From: Planctomycetota bacterium
GTDB taxonomy: Bacteria; Planctomycetota; Phycisphaerae; WQYP01
Assembly (NCBI GenBank): GCA_021798635.1
Contig: JAJZGH010000058.1
Coordinates: 1 to 20,753, forward strand
Reading direction: 5' to 3'
Length of the DNA stretch: 20,753 bases
Below the pieces are notes generated by a model that was not told the DNA's origin, did not search any database, and was given only the letters and a program-made list of their open reading frames with translations. The translations under genes and the position numbers were made by a program. Below are positions 1-7,677 of the stretch, piece by piece (within the stretch, counting starts at the first letter, position 1; each line of letters begins with the position of its first letter).

Positions 1-381
1 AATGGCCCCCGGCATACCTTCAGCCGCCGGCGTAAGCACCAGGTTCGCACCCATGATCCGCAGAAGTTTGCGGCGTTCCAAGGACATGCTTTCGGGCATG
101 TAAAGCGTCAGTTTATAGCCTTTCGCAGCGCATACAAACGCCAGGGCGATACCGGTATTGCCACTGGTGGCTTCCAAGATATGGGTGTCTTTATTAATTT
201 TGCCCGCTTTTTCAGCGGCTTCAATCATCGCGGCACCGATACGATCTTTAACGCTGGAAAGTGGATTAAAGAATTCGCACTTGGCGTAAACAATGCCATG
301 ACCAGCCGGGACAAGGCGATTAATGCGCACCAACGGTGTATTACCAATGGTTTTGGTAATATCGGAAAAAAGTCTACCCAT
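1..381 (-). CDS. cysK: Cysteine synthase (O-acetylserine sulfhydrylase), N-terminal part, cut by window edge
   Basis: Makes L-cysteine from O-acetylserine and sulfide with pyridoxal phosphate in the cytoplasm. The first 127 residues are present and the frame stays open to the left edge. Seen: the N-terminal NTPLVRINR motif (residues 14-22), [11 protein letters not shown] with the expected PLP-binding lysine at Lys45, and the substrate loop EATSGNTG (70-77), which is typical of the CysK/CysM family. The ATG at 381 has a good AAGGAG ribosome site just upstream. It lies 103 bases behind the nitronate-monooxygenase-like gene on the same strand but has its own promoter-like sequence. CysM or cystathionine beta-synthase-like proteins share these motifs, so the exact subfamily is open without the C-terminus. 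Confidence 0.93.
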   Translation of the reverse strand, partial: MGRLFSDITKTIGNTPLVRINRLVPAGHGIVYAKCEFFNPLSSVKDRIGAAMIEAAEKAGKINKDTHILEATSGNTGIALAFVCAAKGYKLTLYMPESMSLERRKLLRIMGANLVLTPAAEGMPGAI

Positions 382-412
382 AAATAATCTCCTTAAATCT
401 GATCTAATTTGT

Positions 413-441
413 AGGTTATGGTGATTTTATGGCAATGTCAA
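413..441 (-). promoter_or_regulatory. Sigma70-type promoter for cysK
   Basis: Read on the minus strand, a perfect TTGACA (436-441) is followed after 17 bases by TAACCT (413-418), about 32 bases before the cysK start codon. An imperfect palindrome AAATnnGATCnnATTT (395-410) sits where transcription would begin and could be an operator, but that is only a guess. The promoter suggests cysK is transcribed independently of the upstream radical SAM cluster. Confidence 0.55.
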
Positions 442-484
442 GAAAATTCCACTGCTACCCAGCCGCCGCGCTCTGGCCACCCGC

Positions 485-1951
485 TTATGCTACCCCAGGC
501 GGCGCAGGGATTACCTCCTCGAGAATAACGCGAAGCACATCCGCGGCGGCGTAAGTGGTTCTTCCGGGTTGAAGATAGCGGCTGATATTCACCACATCAT
601 CACCGGCGGTTACGATGGCGGGTTCTTCAACTCCCGACTGGTCAACCTGTCCCAGGCCGATGGTGGCGAACAGGGCATTGCAGAGGCATTTTCTGCCGGG
701 GGTTGCGTCAGTACCGCCTTTTGCGACATAGTCCAAAACCGGTTCAGCCGCACAACGGTAGCCCGGCGTTCCATCGGGGCGTTTATAAACTTTTCGCAGA
801 TAACCCAGGTCGCATTTTCGTTCCCGCCGGGAATATATCTCCGCTTCCGACAAGGTATTGGGAAGGCCCACAACTTTAAAGGGAAAGCCGGTAGGGGAGG
901 CCTGCGGATCGGTAAATACCGTCGCGTTCCCGGAACTCGCCATGGCCAGGACCTGCTGTTTTATATCTTCACGGATACCTGATTCCTGACAAAAGGCGAA
1001 GGCTGTGCCAACCTGAATCCCTGCCGCCCCCTGACCGATGGCCCAGTGAAGCTGGGAAGACGTTGCAAATCCGCCGGCGAGATAAAACGGCAGTCCGATC
1101 GCGGCAATTTTTTGCAAATCCGCATCATCGCGTGGCCCGTAGATCGGCTCGCCCCGCTGGGAAAGTTGCAGCGGTCCGCGCGGCGGCGCGTTGTGTCCGC
1201 CCGCGATAGATGTTTCGATAATAAAGCCATCCACATGTCCATTGGATTTTCGAGACAAGGTTAATGCCAGCGTGGCCGAGGAAACAATGGCAAAAAATTT
1301 CGGACGTTTCAATTGTGGCACGGGTGCAAGACCGGCAGCCGAGTCCAATTCGATAAATTCTGCCGGACTGAATTCACTTGCGAAGTTCTCTGCAGCCTGA
1401 GAATCTTCGACATCAATTTTCAGTTCTGCGGGTTCTCCGCGAGCCAGAGCATCCAATACACCCGGAATAAAGCGCGGAATGCCGGCACCCATCAGTACAT
1501 AGTCCACTCCAGCCAGCATGGCCCCGAAGAGAGAGGCGAGCGTCGGAGTTTGTATCTTTTCCAGGAGGTTGATTCCAACCACTCCGCCATGCCCTTCCTT
1601 GGCGAGAAACACCTCCACAAATGAGGCCACTACGGTTAATTCCGTCAACGCACGGCTAAAGCCAACGCCCGGCATCGGGATTGATTTAAATGCTGTTCCA
1701 GAAGCTATACCATCAGCGATAAAATATCGATCCCATACGCGCTGTGCGATCTGGCGATACGGAAACGCATGGAACGCCCGCTGGTAATGACCCTCTGGAT
1801 CGCCTGTCTGCAGGCGCCGTGCCAGAACAGCCGCGATTCCGGTGCCGGAAATAACTCCCAGTTGTCCGCAACGTGCAACCGACTTCGCCAGTGCCCAGTT
1901 TGACACACCTACACCCATTCCGCCTTGAATAATCTGAAAAGTTGTTTCCAT
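485..1951 (-). CDS. Nitronate monooxygenase / PfaD-like FMN TIM-barrel protein
   Basis: A flavin-dependent TIM-barrel protein of the 2-nitropropane dioxygenase family, 488 residues. Seen: N-terminal IIQGGMGVGVSN (7-18), GHGGVVGINLL (120-130), the AGGH motif with the likely catalytic His253, and the phosphate-binding LAGGFATSSQL and AAGIQVGTAFAF stretches (291-320). The C-terminal third carries Cys380, Cys400 and the pair Cys422/Cys424, an extension I associate with a distinct long NMO-like subgroup of unknown substrate. The start is the ATG at 1951, which overlaps the stop of the AhbC-like gene as TGATG, so translation is probably coupled. A start 16 codons further upstream would lie inside that gene and is not supported. 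The true substrate is unknown; PfaD-type enoyl reductase activity is an alternative. Confidence 0.85.
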   Translation of the reverse strand: METTFQIIQGGMGVGVSNWALAKSVARCGQLGVISGTGIAAVLARRLQTGDPEGHYQRAFHAFPYRQIAQRVWDRYFIADGIASGTAFKSIPMPGVGFSRALTELTVVASFVEVFLAKEGHGGVVGINLLEKIQTPTLASLFGAMLAGVDYVLMGAGIPRFIPGVLDALARGEPAELKIDVEDSQAAENFASEFSPAEFIELDSAAGLAPVPQLKRPKFFAIVSSATLALTLSRKSNGHVDGFIIETSIAGGHNAPPRGPLQLSQRGEPIYGPRDDADLQKIAAIGLPFYLAGGFATSSQLHWAIGQGAAGIQVGTAFAFCQESGIREDIKQQVLAMASSGNATVFTDPQASPTGFPFKVVGLPNTLSEAEIYSRRERKCDLGYLRKVYKRPDGTPGYRCAAEPVLDYVAKGGTDATPGRKCLCNALFATIGLGQVDQSGVEEPAIVTAGDDVVNISRYLQPGRTTYAAADVLRVILEEVIPAPPGVA

Positions 1952-3231
1952 CAGCTTGCAACTCCGCCGGCCAGCGGCAATGAGTCGTCCGTACTGCACG
2001 TGTTCACTGTACCGCAGGCCGCAGCATCACGGGCGAATTTCTGTGAACTCTTAGTTGCAGCCGCCTCGGTACTGATCTCTGCATCGCTTAAGTAACACGC
2101 TGGATCAAACCCCAGCCAATCACCAGTGGCGGCTTCCGCGCGGGTACGCAAGTTTCCATTGCAAACCGATAGAAAGCGGCATGACTGGCAGCGGGCCGGC
2201 AAATGTGCTTTGCGGTTACGCAAGATCGACAGACGCGGATCGGTCGCATCAGTCCATATTTTGCTGAACGGCTGCTCACGGACATTGCCGCAGTTGTAAT
2301 GCCACGTGAACTGGTCGTAATGAACGTTACCTACCGGATCAACCGATGCGATATTGCAGCCGGAGCGGTTCCCACCGGTGCCTTCCAGCCGGCCGCGAAC
2401 TATCTGATATTGTTGCGGATTGCCTTTTTCCAGTTGCAGCAGGAGGTACGCGGCATCCGCGTGGTTATCGACGGTCAACACTTCCAGCGGGATTCCCTGG
2501 CGGTGCAGTTCCTGACTTTTCTCAAAAATGCGATCCACGACTTTGCGGATTTGTGCCGCGGATAAATCCACTTTTTGCATATTGTCCGCACGCCCGGCAT
2601 ACGCCAGATGATACACGCAGAGCCGCTGGACATTACTGGATACGCAGATATCAAATATCGCATCAAGATCATCGACATTCAGGCTATGAACCGTGAAACG
2701 TACCCCGACTTTTATATTGCGTGTGCGGCAACGCTTAATGGCCGCCAGTGCGCTGGTAAACGCACCGGACTTACCGCGGAGCTTATCGTGGCGGCTTTCA
2801 ATGCCGTCGATGCTGATGCCGACATATTTCGGTCCGGATTCCGCCAGATTATCCGCCGTGGGTTCATCGATCAGCAGGCCGTTGGTGGATAATGTACACG
2901 CCAGGCCCAGCGACCGGGCGTGACGAATTAAAGGAAGAATATCCGGACGGCTTAACGGCTCACCACCACTGAAAAGTACCGCCGGAACTTTAAAGGCGGC
3001 CAAGTCATCCAGCAACGCGACGCCTTGCGCGTAGGTAAGTTCATCGCGGGCCGGCGCGTTGGTGGCTGAAGCATAGCAATGCACGCACCGCAGATTACAC
3101 GCCTTGGTTACAGCCCAGACGACCACGGGGCGCGGCGTTGCTTCACATTCACCATGGGTGTTGCGATGGCCATAGCGGAGGCGTTCATTTCCAGCCTCAT
3201 GATCGCAGAGTAAATTCGTTACGCTAAGCAT
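1951..3231 (-). CDS. ahbC: AhbC/NirJ-type radical SAM/SPASM protein
   Basis: Resembles 12,18-didecarboxysiroheme deacetylase (AhbC) of the siroheme-dependent heme pathway, or its relative NirJ of heme d1 synthesis. About 426 residues. Seen: an N-terminus of the AhbC type (MLSVTNLLC then RLRYG), the radical SAM cluster motif with Cys45, Cys49 and Cys52, the SAM motif FSGGEPL, the family signature LTVDNHAD, GNVREQPFSKIW, and the C-terminal cluster cysteines (Cys348, Cys351, Cys357, and Cys379 in DPACYL). The ATG at 3231 has an AGGAG site upstream; an in-frame start at 3378 would overlap the upstream gene by 160 bases. A tail of about 40 residues past the usual end, with two cysteines, is odd. 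AhbC versus NirJ cannot be settled from sequence alone. Confidence 0.82.
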   Translation of the reverse strand: MLSVTNLLCDHEAGNERLRYGHRNTHGECEATPRPVVVWAVTKACNLRCVHCYASATNAPARDELTYAQGVALLDDLAAFKVPAVLFSGGEPLSRPDILPLIRHARSLGLACTLSTNGLLIDEPTADNLAESGPKYVGISIDGIESRHDKLRGKSGAFTSALAAIKRCRTRNIKVGVRFTVHSLNVDDLDAIFDICVSSNVQRLCVYHLAYAGRADNMQKVDLSAAQIRKVVDRIFEKSQELHRQGIPLEVLTVDNHADAAYLLLQLEKGNPQQYQIVRGRLEGTGGNRSGCNIASVDPVGNVHYDQFTWHYNCGNVREQPFSKIWTDATDPRLSILRNRKAHLPARCQSCRFLSVCNGNLRTRAEAATGDWLGFDPACYLSDAEISTEAAATKSSQKFARDAAACGTVNTCSTDDSLPLAGGVAS

Positions 3232-4385
3232 AAGGGAAGACTCCTGTTTTGGTTTTGAGTTTGGAAATAAGACGCCCCATACAGACAATCCGGTTCTGCG
3301 GCCAGGGGATCTCCCGTAAGCCCGTAGGCCCGCGCGCGGCTGCCGCCGCAGATGTCGCGATATTGGCAGACCCCGCACTTGCCCTTGAGTTTTTCGGGAG
3401 TTCGCAGGTCCAAAAACAGCGGTGCTGATTGATACGTGTGCACCATCGAGTCCTGCGGAAATTTGCCGCAGTGCACAGGCAGAAATCCGCTGGGGAATAT
3501 TTCACCAATGTGGCTGATGAACATAACCCCACGGCCATCATTGGTGCCGACGATATTGGGGATCACCGGGCGTTGGACGGTGCGGCCCGCGGTGTCGGAA
3601 ACCGTTTGTTTGATTTTTTCCATTACGAATCGGCGATAGTGGGGGGCCTCGGTGGTTTTTATGGTATATTTCCGGTGCAGTCCCTGTTGGTAAAGCCTCT
3701 CGAACGCCAGTTCAAATTCATCCGCGGTTATGCGTTGATCTGCCAATGCCCGGCCGGTAGGGACGAGAAAAAATACAGACCAGAGCACAATAGGAAATGC
3801 GGCCAACACTTCGGCGATGGCGTCGATCTGATGGACATTGTGCCGGGCGATGGTGGTATTGATTTGCAACGGCAGGCCGCAGGCGGCGGCATCGGCGATA
3901 ATTTCCAGTGTCCGCTGAAAACTGCCTGGCACACGCCGAAACCCGTCATGAGTGACGGCATCAGCTCCGTCCAGACTCACCGCCAGACGATGCAGGCCGG
4001 CAGTTTTCAAGCGGTGGACGGCGTCGGTAGTAACAAGTTTCGTAGCCGATGGAGTCATGGCAGTTTTCAGCCCCGAAGCCACCGCGTGATGCACGATGTC
4101 AAATATATCGCGTCGCTTCATGGGATCTCCGCCGGTGAGCACCAGCAGCGGCGGCTTGGGGAATGTTGCCAGATCATCTATCAGGGCCAGCGAAGTCGCA
4201 GAGTTCAATTCCTGCGGATGGCTATGCGGGTGAGCTTCTGCACGGCAGTGTCGGCACAAAAGATTGCAGGCGCGCGTGACTTCATAAAATGCCACAAGCG
4301 GCGAACAGGGAAAATCTTCGGCGGTATAATCCGGACGGGCGGTTGAAACACCGGCCCGCAATCCAGTCGTGTTGCTGCTGACCAA
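3219..4385 (-). CDS. Radical SAM/SPASM protein of TIGR04053 type (AhbD-like)
   Basis: A 388-residue radical SAM enzyme. Seen: CNLLCRHCRAEA with Cys40, Cys44 and Cys47 binding the SAM iron-sulfur cluster, LTGGDPM for SAM binding, SLDGADAVTHD, and a C-terminal SPASM-like region with Cys337, Cys340, Cys346 and Cys367 (LKGKCGVC, ICGGSRARAYGLTGDPL). This pattern is close to heme b synthase AhbD, but the CGGC of AhbD is CGGS here and the FISHIGEIFPSGFLP stretch fits the TIGR04053 family, whose reaction is not known to me. The start is a TTG at 4385 with AAGGAG eight bases upstream; no in-frame ATG fits as well. It is the first gene of the cluster and overlaps the ahbC-like gene by 13 bases. Confidence 0.82.
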   Translation of the reverse strand: MVSSNTTGLRAGVSTARPDYTAEDFPCSPLVAFYEVTRACNLLCRHCRAEAHPHSHPQELNSATSLALIDDLATFPKPPLLVLTGGDPMKRRDIFDIVHHAVASGLKTAMTPSATKLVTTDAVHRLKTAGLHRLAVSLDGADAVTHDGFRRVPGSFQRTLEIIADAAACGLPLQINTTIARHNVHQIDAIAEVLAAFPIVLWSVFFLVPTGRALADQRITADEFELAFERLYQQGLHRKYTIKTTEAPHYRRFVMEKIKQTVSDTAGRTVQRPVIPNIVGTNDGRGVMFISHIGEIFPSGFLPVHCGKFPQDSMVHTYQSAPLFLDLRTPEKLKGKCGVCQYRDICGGSRARAYGLTGDPLAAEPDCLYGASYFQTQNQNRSLPLCLA

Positions 4386-4402
4386 ATGACACGCTCCTTA
4401 TC

Positions 4403-4430
4403 TTGACAAATATCTGAACTATGATATGAT
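4403..4430 (+). promoter_or_regulatory. Promoter for the split-barrel gene, with an overlapping inverted repeat
   Basis: TTGACA (4403-4408) and TATGAT (4425-4430) are 16 bases apart, about 45 bases before the ATG at 4475. The inverted repeat ATATC (4410-4414) and GATAT (4423-4427), separated by 8 bases, fills the spacer and overlaps the -10 box, so a bound regulator would block the promoter. On the opposite strand TATAAT (4440-4445) may serve the radical SAM cluster, though no good -35 box was found for it. Confidence 0.5.
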
Positions 4431-4474
4431 GTAGATATAATTATACGTTAATACAATTTTAATCGGAGTGAAAC

Positions 4475-4963
4475 ATGATTGCGATGACTGAAACGGAAAT
4501 CTTCAATCTTCTGGATACCAGTCTCATCGGGCGGCTGGCCATGGCCGATGCACAGGGGCGTCCTTACGCCATTCCGCTGCCATTCTGCCGCATAGAGCGC
4601 ACTCTTTATCTGCGCGTGCCGCTGACCGGCCGCAAGGGAGGCATTCTCGCAGTCAATAATCAGGTCTGTTTCGAGATTGATGTATTTACTGATCAACTCG
4701 ATGACTATGCTTCCATCCTGGTGGAGGGGCGGTTGGTGGGGGTGGAGGATCTTGCTGAAAAAGCACTTATCCGGGTGATCAATGACGGTAAATACGCTAC
4801 CCTGCGTCATGCCTGGCGACCCGGGCACGGCCGGCGCACGGCTCTGGAGGATTTGCCCATCAGAAAAATTATCAATGGCTCTATCAGCGGTCGAAAAATG
4901 ACGCCGCGCGACATTCCGGTGCCTGCGACACTTATGGGGCAGCGTACCGAATCGACAAAATAA
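4475..4963 (+). CDS. FMN-binding split-barrel (pyridoxamine 5'-phosphate oxidase-like) protein
   Basis: A 162-residue flavin-reductase-like split barrel of the PPOX/NimA type. Seen: the N-terminal pattern IGRLAMADAQGRPYAIPLPF (18-37), the strand pair TLYLRVPL and GRKGGILAVNNQVCFEID, and a mid-domain SILVEGRLVGVED. These are typical of small FMN-binding proteins of this fold, which include heme-handling and nitroreductase members. GGAG precedes the ATG at 4475 with good spacing; the second Met at codon 4 is possible but further from the site. It is transcribed away from the TIGR04053/AhbC-like cluster, so a shared role in tetrapyrrole or flavin redox chemistry is plausible, but the substrate is not visible. 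Confidence 0.8.
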   Translation: MIAMTETEIFNLLDTSLIGRLAMADAQGRPYAIPLPFCRIERTLYLRVPLTGRKGGILAVNNQVCFEIDVFTDQLDDYASILVEGRLVGVEDLAEKALIRVINDGKYATLRHAWRPGHGRRTALEDLPIRKIINGSISGRKMTPRDIPVPATLMGQRTESTK

Positions 4964-5123
4964 CGCACGCGGTCGGACAGCCATCGGGTTGTTCCTTTTG
5001 CTAATAGCACGGCGTAAGCCGTCCATCTCAAAGCACAAGTCGCCTGCGTTTATTCCTCCAACAGCCGGCCGCCGAAGATATCTCTTCAGCAGCCGGACCG
5101 CCGCGTTGGGGGATAAAACGCAA

Positions 5124-5468
5124 TTAGTGGGCACTGGCGCTTTGCAGGAATGCCAGGACTTTTTTGGCCTGTGTGCCGGTAAGGCCGGCTTTAAGCCGCA
5201 TGTACTGCACAATAATTCCCCATTGTGCGGGCGTATATTGCGACGGCGAACGCAATTCATGGCAGCGCATGCAGTTTTCCGCCCATATTTGGGCACCGGA
5301 TTCAGTGGCGGCAGGGTCTTTGAGGGTCAAAGGCCACACGGCAGGCTTCGATGTAGCCGCGGCGGTCTTGGTGGATTTGTTCGCGGCACAACCGGCCATC
5401 ATCAATAATCCAACGGCGGCTGCGGTTAGGGCCAGGGATTTAGTCATTTTATTTGTGATAAAAGTCAT
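5124..5468 (-). CDS. Lipoprotein monoheme cytochrome c
   Basis: A 114-residue exported electron carrier. Seen: a hydrophobic signal segment (about 10-26) ending in MAGC with Cys27 as the probable lipidated residue, a low-complexity Ala/Thr/Ser/Lys linker (28-44), then a single heme site CMRCH (66-70). Met90 in VQYMRLK is a candidate axial ligand. The ATG at 5468 has GAGGAG seven bases upstream; the Met at codon 8 has no such site. It sits 33 bases after the porin stop on the same strand, so the two are probably co-transcribed. It is likely anchored in a membrane facing the periplasm. Confidence 0.82.
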   Translation of the reverse strand: MTFITNKMTKSLALTAAAVGLLMMAGCAANKSTKTAAATSKPAVWPLTLKDPAATESGAQIWAENCMRCHELRSPSQYTPAQWGIIVQYMRLKAGLTGTQAKKVLAFLQSASAH

Positions 5469-5501
5469 CAGGTAACTCCTCGAGTAAATTGCCAGAGTAA
5501 C

Positions 5502-6854
5502 TTAGATTCCAACAGCAAATTGCAGGAACATGGCATTGTTGCCGTGCATATTGTTTGAAAGATTGTCAAATTCATACTCAAACTTCAGCACGGCATTGGA
5601 GTGCAGCCAGTAATCCAGTCCAATGCTGTAGCGCTGTTCATGCGATGCGCCATTGGAAAAATTAGACGACACTGGGCCGTCAATGCGATCGTAACGAATG
5701 GCAGCCATCACCCTGTCAAGATATTTGATGCCGCACAGGCTCGGCTGATAAGCGACCTCAAGCTGTCCGCCATTGGACATTCCGCCCAATGAGAACGTAC
5801 CGGTGGAATCGATTCCCTGGCCGACCTGGTCCCACGTCCAGCCGCCGCGGAAGCGGAATAATCCGTCAATTTTCTTGTTGACATAATAGGAGTTGAAATC
5901 GACGGCATTAATCAGAGAATTGGTGGTGGTTATGGCACCATCGGCACTGGGGCGTGCCCATTCAAACGAGTAGCCAATTTCAATATTGGGAATGGGTATG
6001 TAGCTGAACCGTCCGCCGATAGTCTTGCCGTTCTGGGCGGCTGGATCCCAGTTGCCAAATTGCAGATTGTTATACGTAGCGCCGTTCTGGTCGGTGGTGC
6101 GGGCAAGGGCGGGGCCATTGCTGACAAACAGGAAATAGGTGAGATATCCCATACGGGCCGGCGCGGGCAATCCGCCCCTGGTCCAGACGCCCAGTTCATT
6201 GCCGGGCAGCAGGGCGTCTTCCACCGAGCCGTCGACCAGCCAGCGATTCCAGGGGGCCGGGTTGTAAACACCGACGATTCCGCCGATCGGACTGGTGACC
6301 AAACCGCCCCCCAGCGTCATGTAATTGTTAAGTTCATAGTTAATGTTGGCCGCCCCAATGTCTGCGGCACTGCCGCCCGCGACACCCGCTTGCGTATAAA
6401 AATCAAACGCGGTGTTGATGAAAATATTTTTATCAATACGCACCTGAATCATGGGGCTGGAATCGGCATAAAACGTGGAATGCGAACCCTGTATGTTCTG
6501 AAACTGGAAATTCACATCGCCGGCGATCAGCACTTGTATATTGCCCGGTTCCAGTTCAGAAATCTTCTGGCTGGCTTTTACAACCCGCCGATACAGTCGT
6601 TTGACCTCCCGATCAATCGCCTTGGTTTTTGTGGCACCGGTCTTGGCTTGTGTGGCTTTTAGTGCCGCCTGCTGCTTTTGCATGGCGGACATTTGTTTAG
6701 CCATACCGGCCATTTGTTTTTCAAGCAACTGGTACTTCTGCTCGAGCTTCGTATAGTCGGCCCCGCCGGCTGCCGGAGCAGCGCTCGCCGCTGCCATCGG
6801 TATGATGGTAAGCGCTGCCGCGATACTGGTAAGAACCCCGCGTCTGTGTGTCAT
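5502..6854 (-). CDS. Outer-membrane porin with N-terminal coiled coil
   Basis: A 450-residue exported protein with the look of an OprP/phosphate-selective-like porin. Seen: a signal peptide with probable cleavage after about residue 25 (ASA-AP), a Gln/Lys/Met-rich coiled coil (about 33-75), a basic segment (about 75-100), then a long stretch of alternating beta strands rich in Gly, Asn, Tyr and Phe, ending FLQFAVGI as a closing strand. The ATG at 6854 is preceded by AAAGGA. Such coiled coils usually tether or trimerise outer-membrane proteins in the periplasm. It is sandwiched between two monoheme cytochrome c genes, which is unusual for a nutrient porin. The transported substrate cannot be read from the sequence. 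Confidence 0.78.
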   Translation of the reverse strand: MTHRRGVLTSIAAALTIIPMAAASAAPAAGGADYTKLEQKYQLLEKQMAGMAKQMSAMQKQQAALKATQAKTGATKTKAIDREVKRLYRRVVKASQKISELEPGNIQVLIAGDVNFQFQNIQGSHSTFYADSSPMIQVRIDKNIFINTAFDFYTQAGVAGGSAADIGAANINYELNNYMTLGGGLVTSPIGGIVGVYNPAPWNRWLVDGSVEDALLPGNELGVWTRGGLPAPARMGYLTYFLFVSNGPALARTTDQNGATYNNLQFGNWDPAAQNGKTIGGRFSYIPIPNIEIGYSFEWARPSADGAITTTNSLINAVDFNSYYVNKKIDGLFRFRGGWTWDQVGQGIDSTGTFSLGGMSNGGQLEVAYQPSLCGIKYLDRVMAAIRYDRIDGPVSSNFSNGASHEQRYSIGLDYWLHSNAVLKFEYEFDNLSNNMHGNNAMFLQFAVGI

Positions 6855-7027
6855 GGCACATTCCTTTCCTTAAACGCGCACCCGAATTCGGCCTGGCACC
6901 CACGCGCCACAAAGCCGGATAAAATCCTTTCAAAAGCCTTCCGGCTGTCGAATTTCTTATTTGCCCCATGCCTTCGGTAGCACATACGATATTCTCAGTC
7001 AACATAGTATTTATGAGGGTTCGCTTT

Positions 7028-7468
7028 CTAGTGTTTATCAAATTGTTTCTTGAGATAATCAATAACTTCCCAGCGCTGCTTACGGCTCAATGAATCCCGG
7101 AAACTTGGCATGGGGCTGTGGCCATGCGTGATTTTCCAGAAGATGGCTCCTTCCCCCTGTGACCAGAACGATGCCGTGGTCAAATTAGCCGGATGCGGGC
7201 TTAGAAACGCGCCGGTCGGACCATCACCGGTGCCATTGGATCCGTGGCAAGCTTCGCAATTGGCGGAAAATAAACTTCTACCCGCACGGATGGCGACCGA
7301 AGTACCAGGAATTGGGTTCGCTTTGGATGCAGAGGAAGCCGGTGCCCGCCATGAATCCACGCGGTCTATCTGCCTGCGGATTGAATTTATATTCAGGCCG
7401 GCTGCCAGTGACACTCCCAACACACTGACGAATCCGCCAACTGTCAATATTGTGCAAAACTTATTCAT
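7028..7468 (-). CDS. Monoheme cytochrome c, periplasmic or membrane-anchored
   Basis: A 146-residue class I cytochrome c. Seen: an N-terminal hydrophobic segment (about 7-27) acting as signal or anchor, one heme site CEACHGSNGTGDGP (71-84), and Met120 in HGHSPMPSF as the expected distal ligand, followed by a C-terminal helix (RWEVIDYLKKQF). This layout fits small cytochromes that donate electrons to oxidases or reductases. The ATG at 7468 has AAAGGA nine bases upstream. The gene lies 173 bases before the porin on the same strand and 58 bases after a CRP/FNR-like palindrome, so it may lead a cytochrome-porin-cytochrome operon controlled by that site. Confidence 0.85.
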   Translation of the reverse strand: MNKFCTILTVGGFVSVLGVSLAAGLNINSIRRQIDRVDSWRAPASSASKANPIPGTSVAIRAGRSLFSANCEACHGSNGTGDGPTGAFLSPHPANLTTASFWSQGEGAIFWKITHGHSPMPSFRDSLSRKQRWEVIDYLKKQFDKH

Positions 7469-7526
7469 TGACCTGAGTCCTTTTCGACGTACCCATGTTT
7501 TTCAACAGATCATCCGACCGAAGGGG

Positions 7527-7548
7527 GTTCGTGAAACATTTCACGAAC
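7527..7548. promoter_or_regulatory. Perfect palindrome, likely CRP/FNR-family operator
   Basis: Two exact 10-base arms, GTTCGTGAAA and TTTCACGAAC, flank a 2-base centre. The core CGTGA-N6-TCACG has the spacing of CRP-type boxes. A 2-base loop is too short for a hairpin and no T-run follows on either strand, so a protein-binding site is more likely than a terminator. It lies 58 bases before the cytochrome c start at 7468 and 129 bases past the DoxX stop. Confidence 0.6.
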
Positions 7549-7677
7549 ATCAACATCTTGCCCCGGGACGCTCTCGCGTCGGTCATCCACACATCATCGC
7601 AAATGCCGGGCGAAAAAAAAATCGGGACTTATCCGCAACTGCGTGTAAGAATTTATCCCCTGCCGCAGCTAGGATTT

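Noticed and set aside
3429..4346. Long plus-strand open frame of 305 codons
   Set aside because: It lies fully antisense to the TIGR04053-type gene, whose motifs are intact. Its product has no recognisable domain and no ribosome site.
5009..5022. ACGGC-GTAA-GCCGT hairpin between the convergent split-barrel and cytochrome genes as a terminator
   Set aside because: The stem has only five pairs and no T-run follows in either direction; too weak to annotate.
4448..5296. Minus-strand open frame of 282 codons
   Set aside because: It is antisense to the split-barrel gene and out of frame with the lipoprotein cytochrome, both of which have clear motifs and starts.
7527..7548. Palindrome as an intrinsic terminator of DoxX
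   Set aside because: The centre is only 2 bases, there is no T-run on either side, and it lies about 130 bases after the stop codon.
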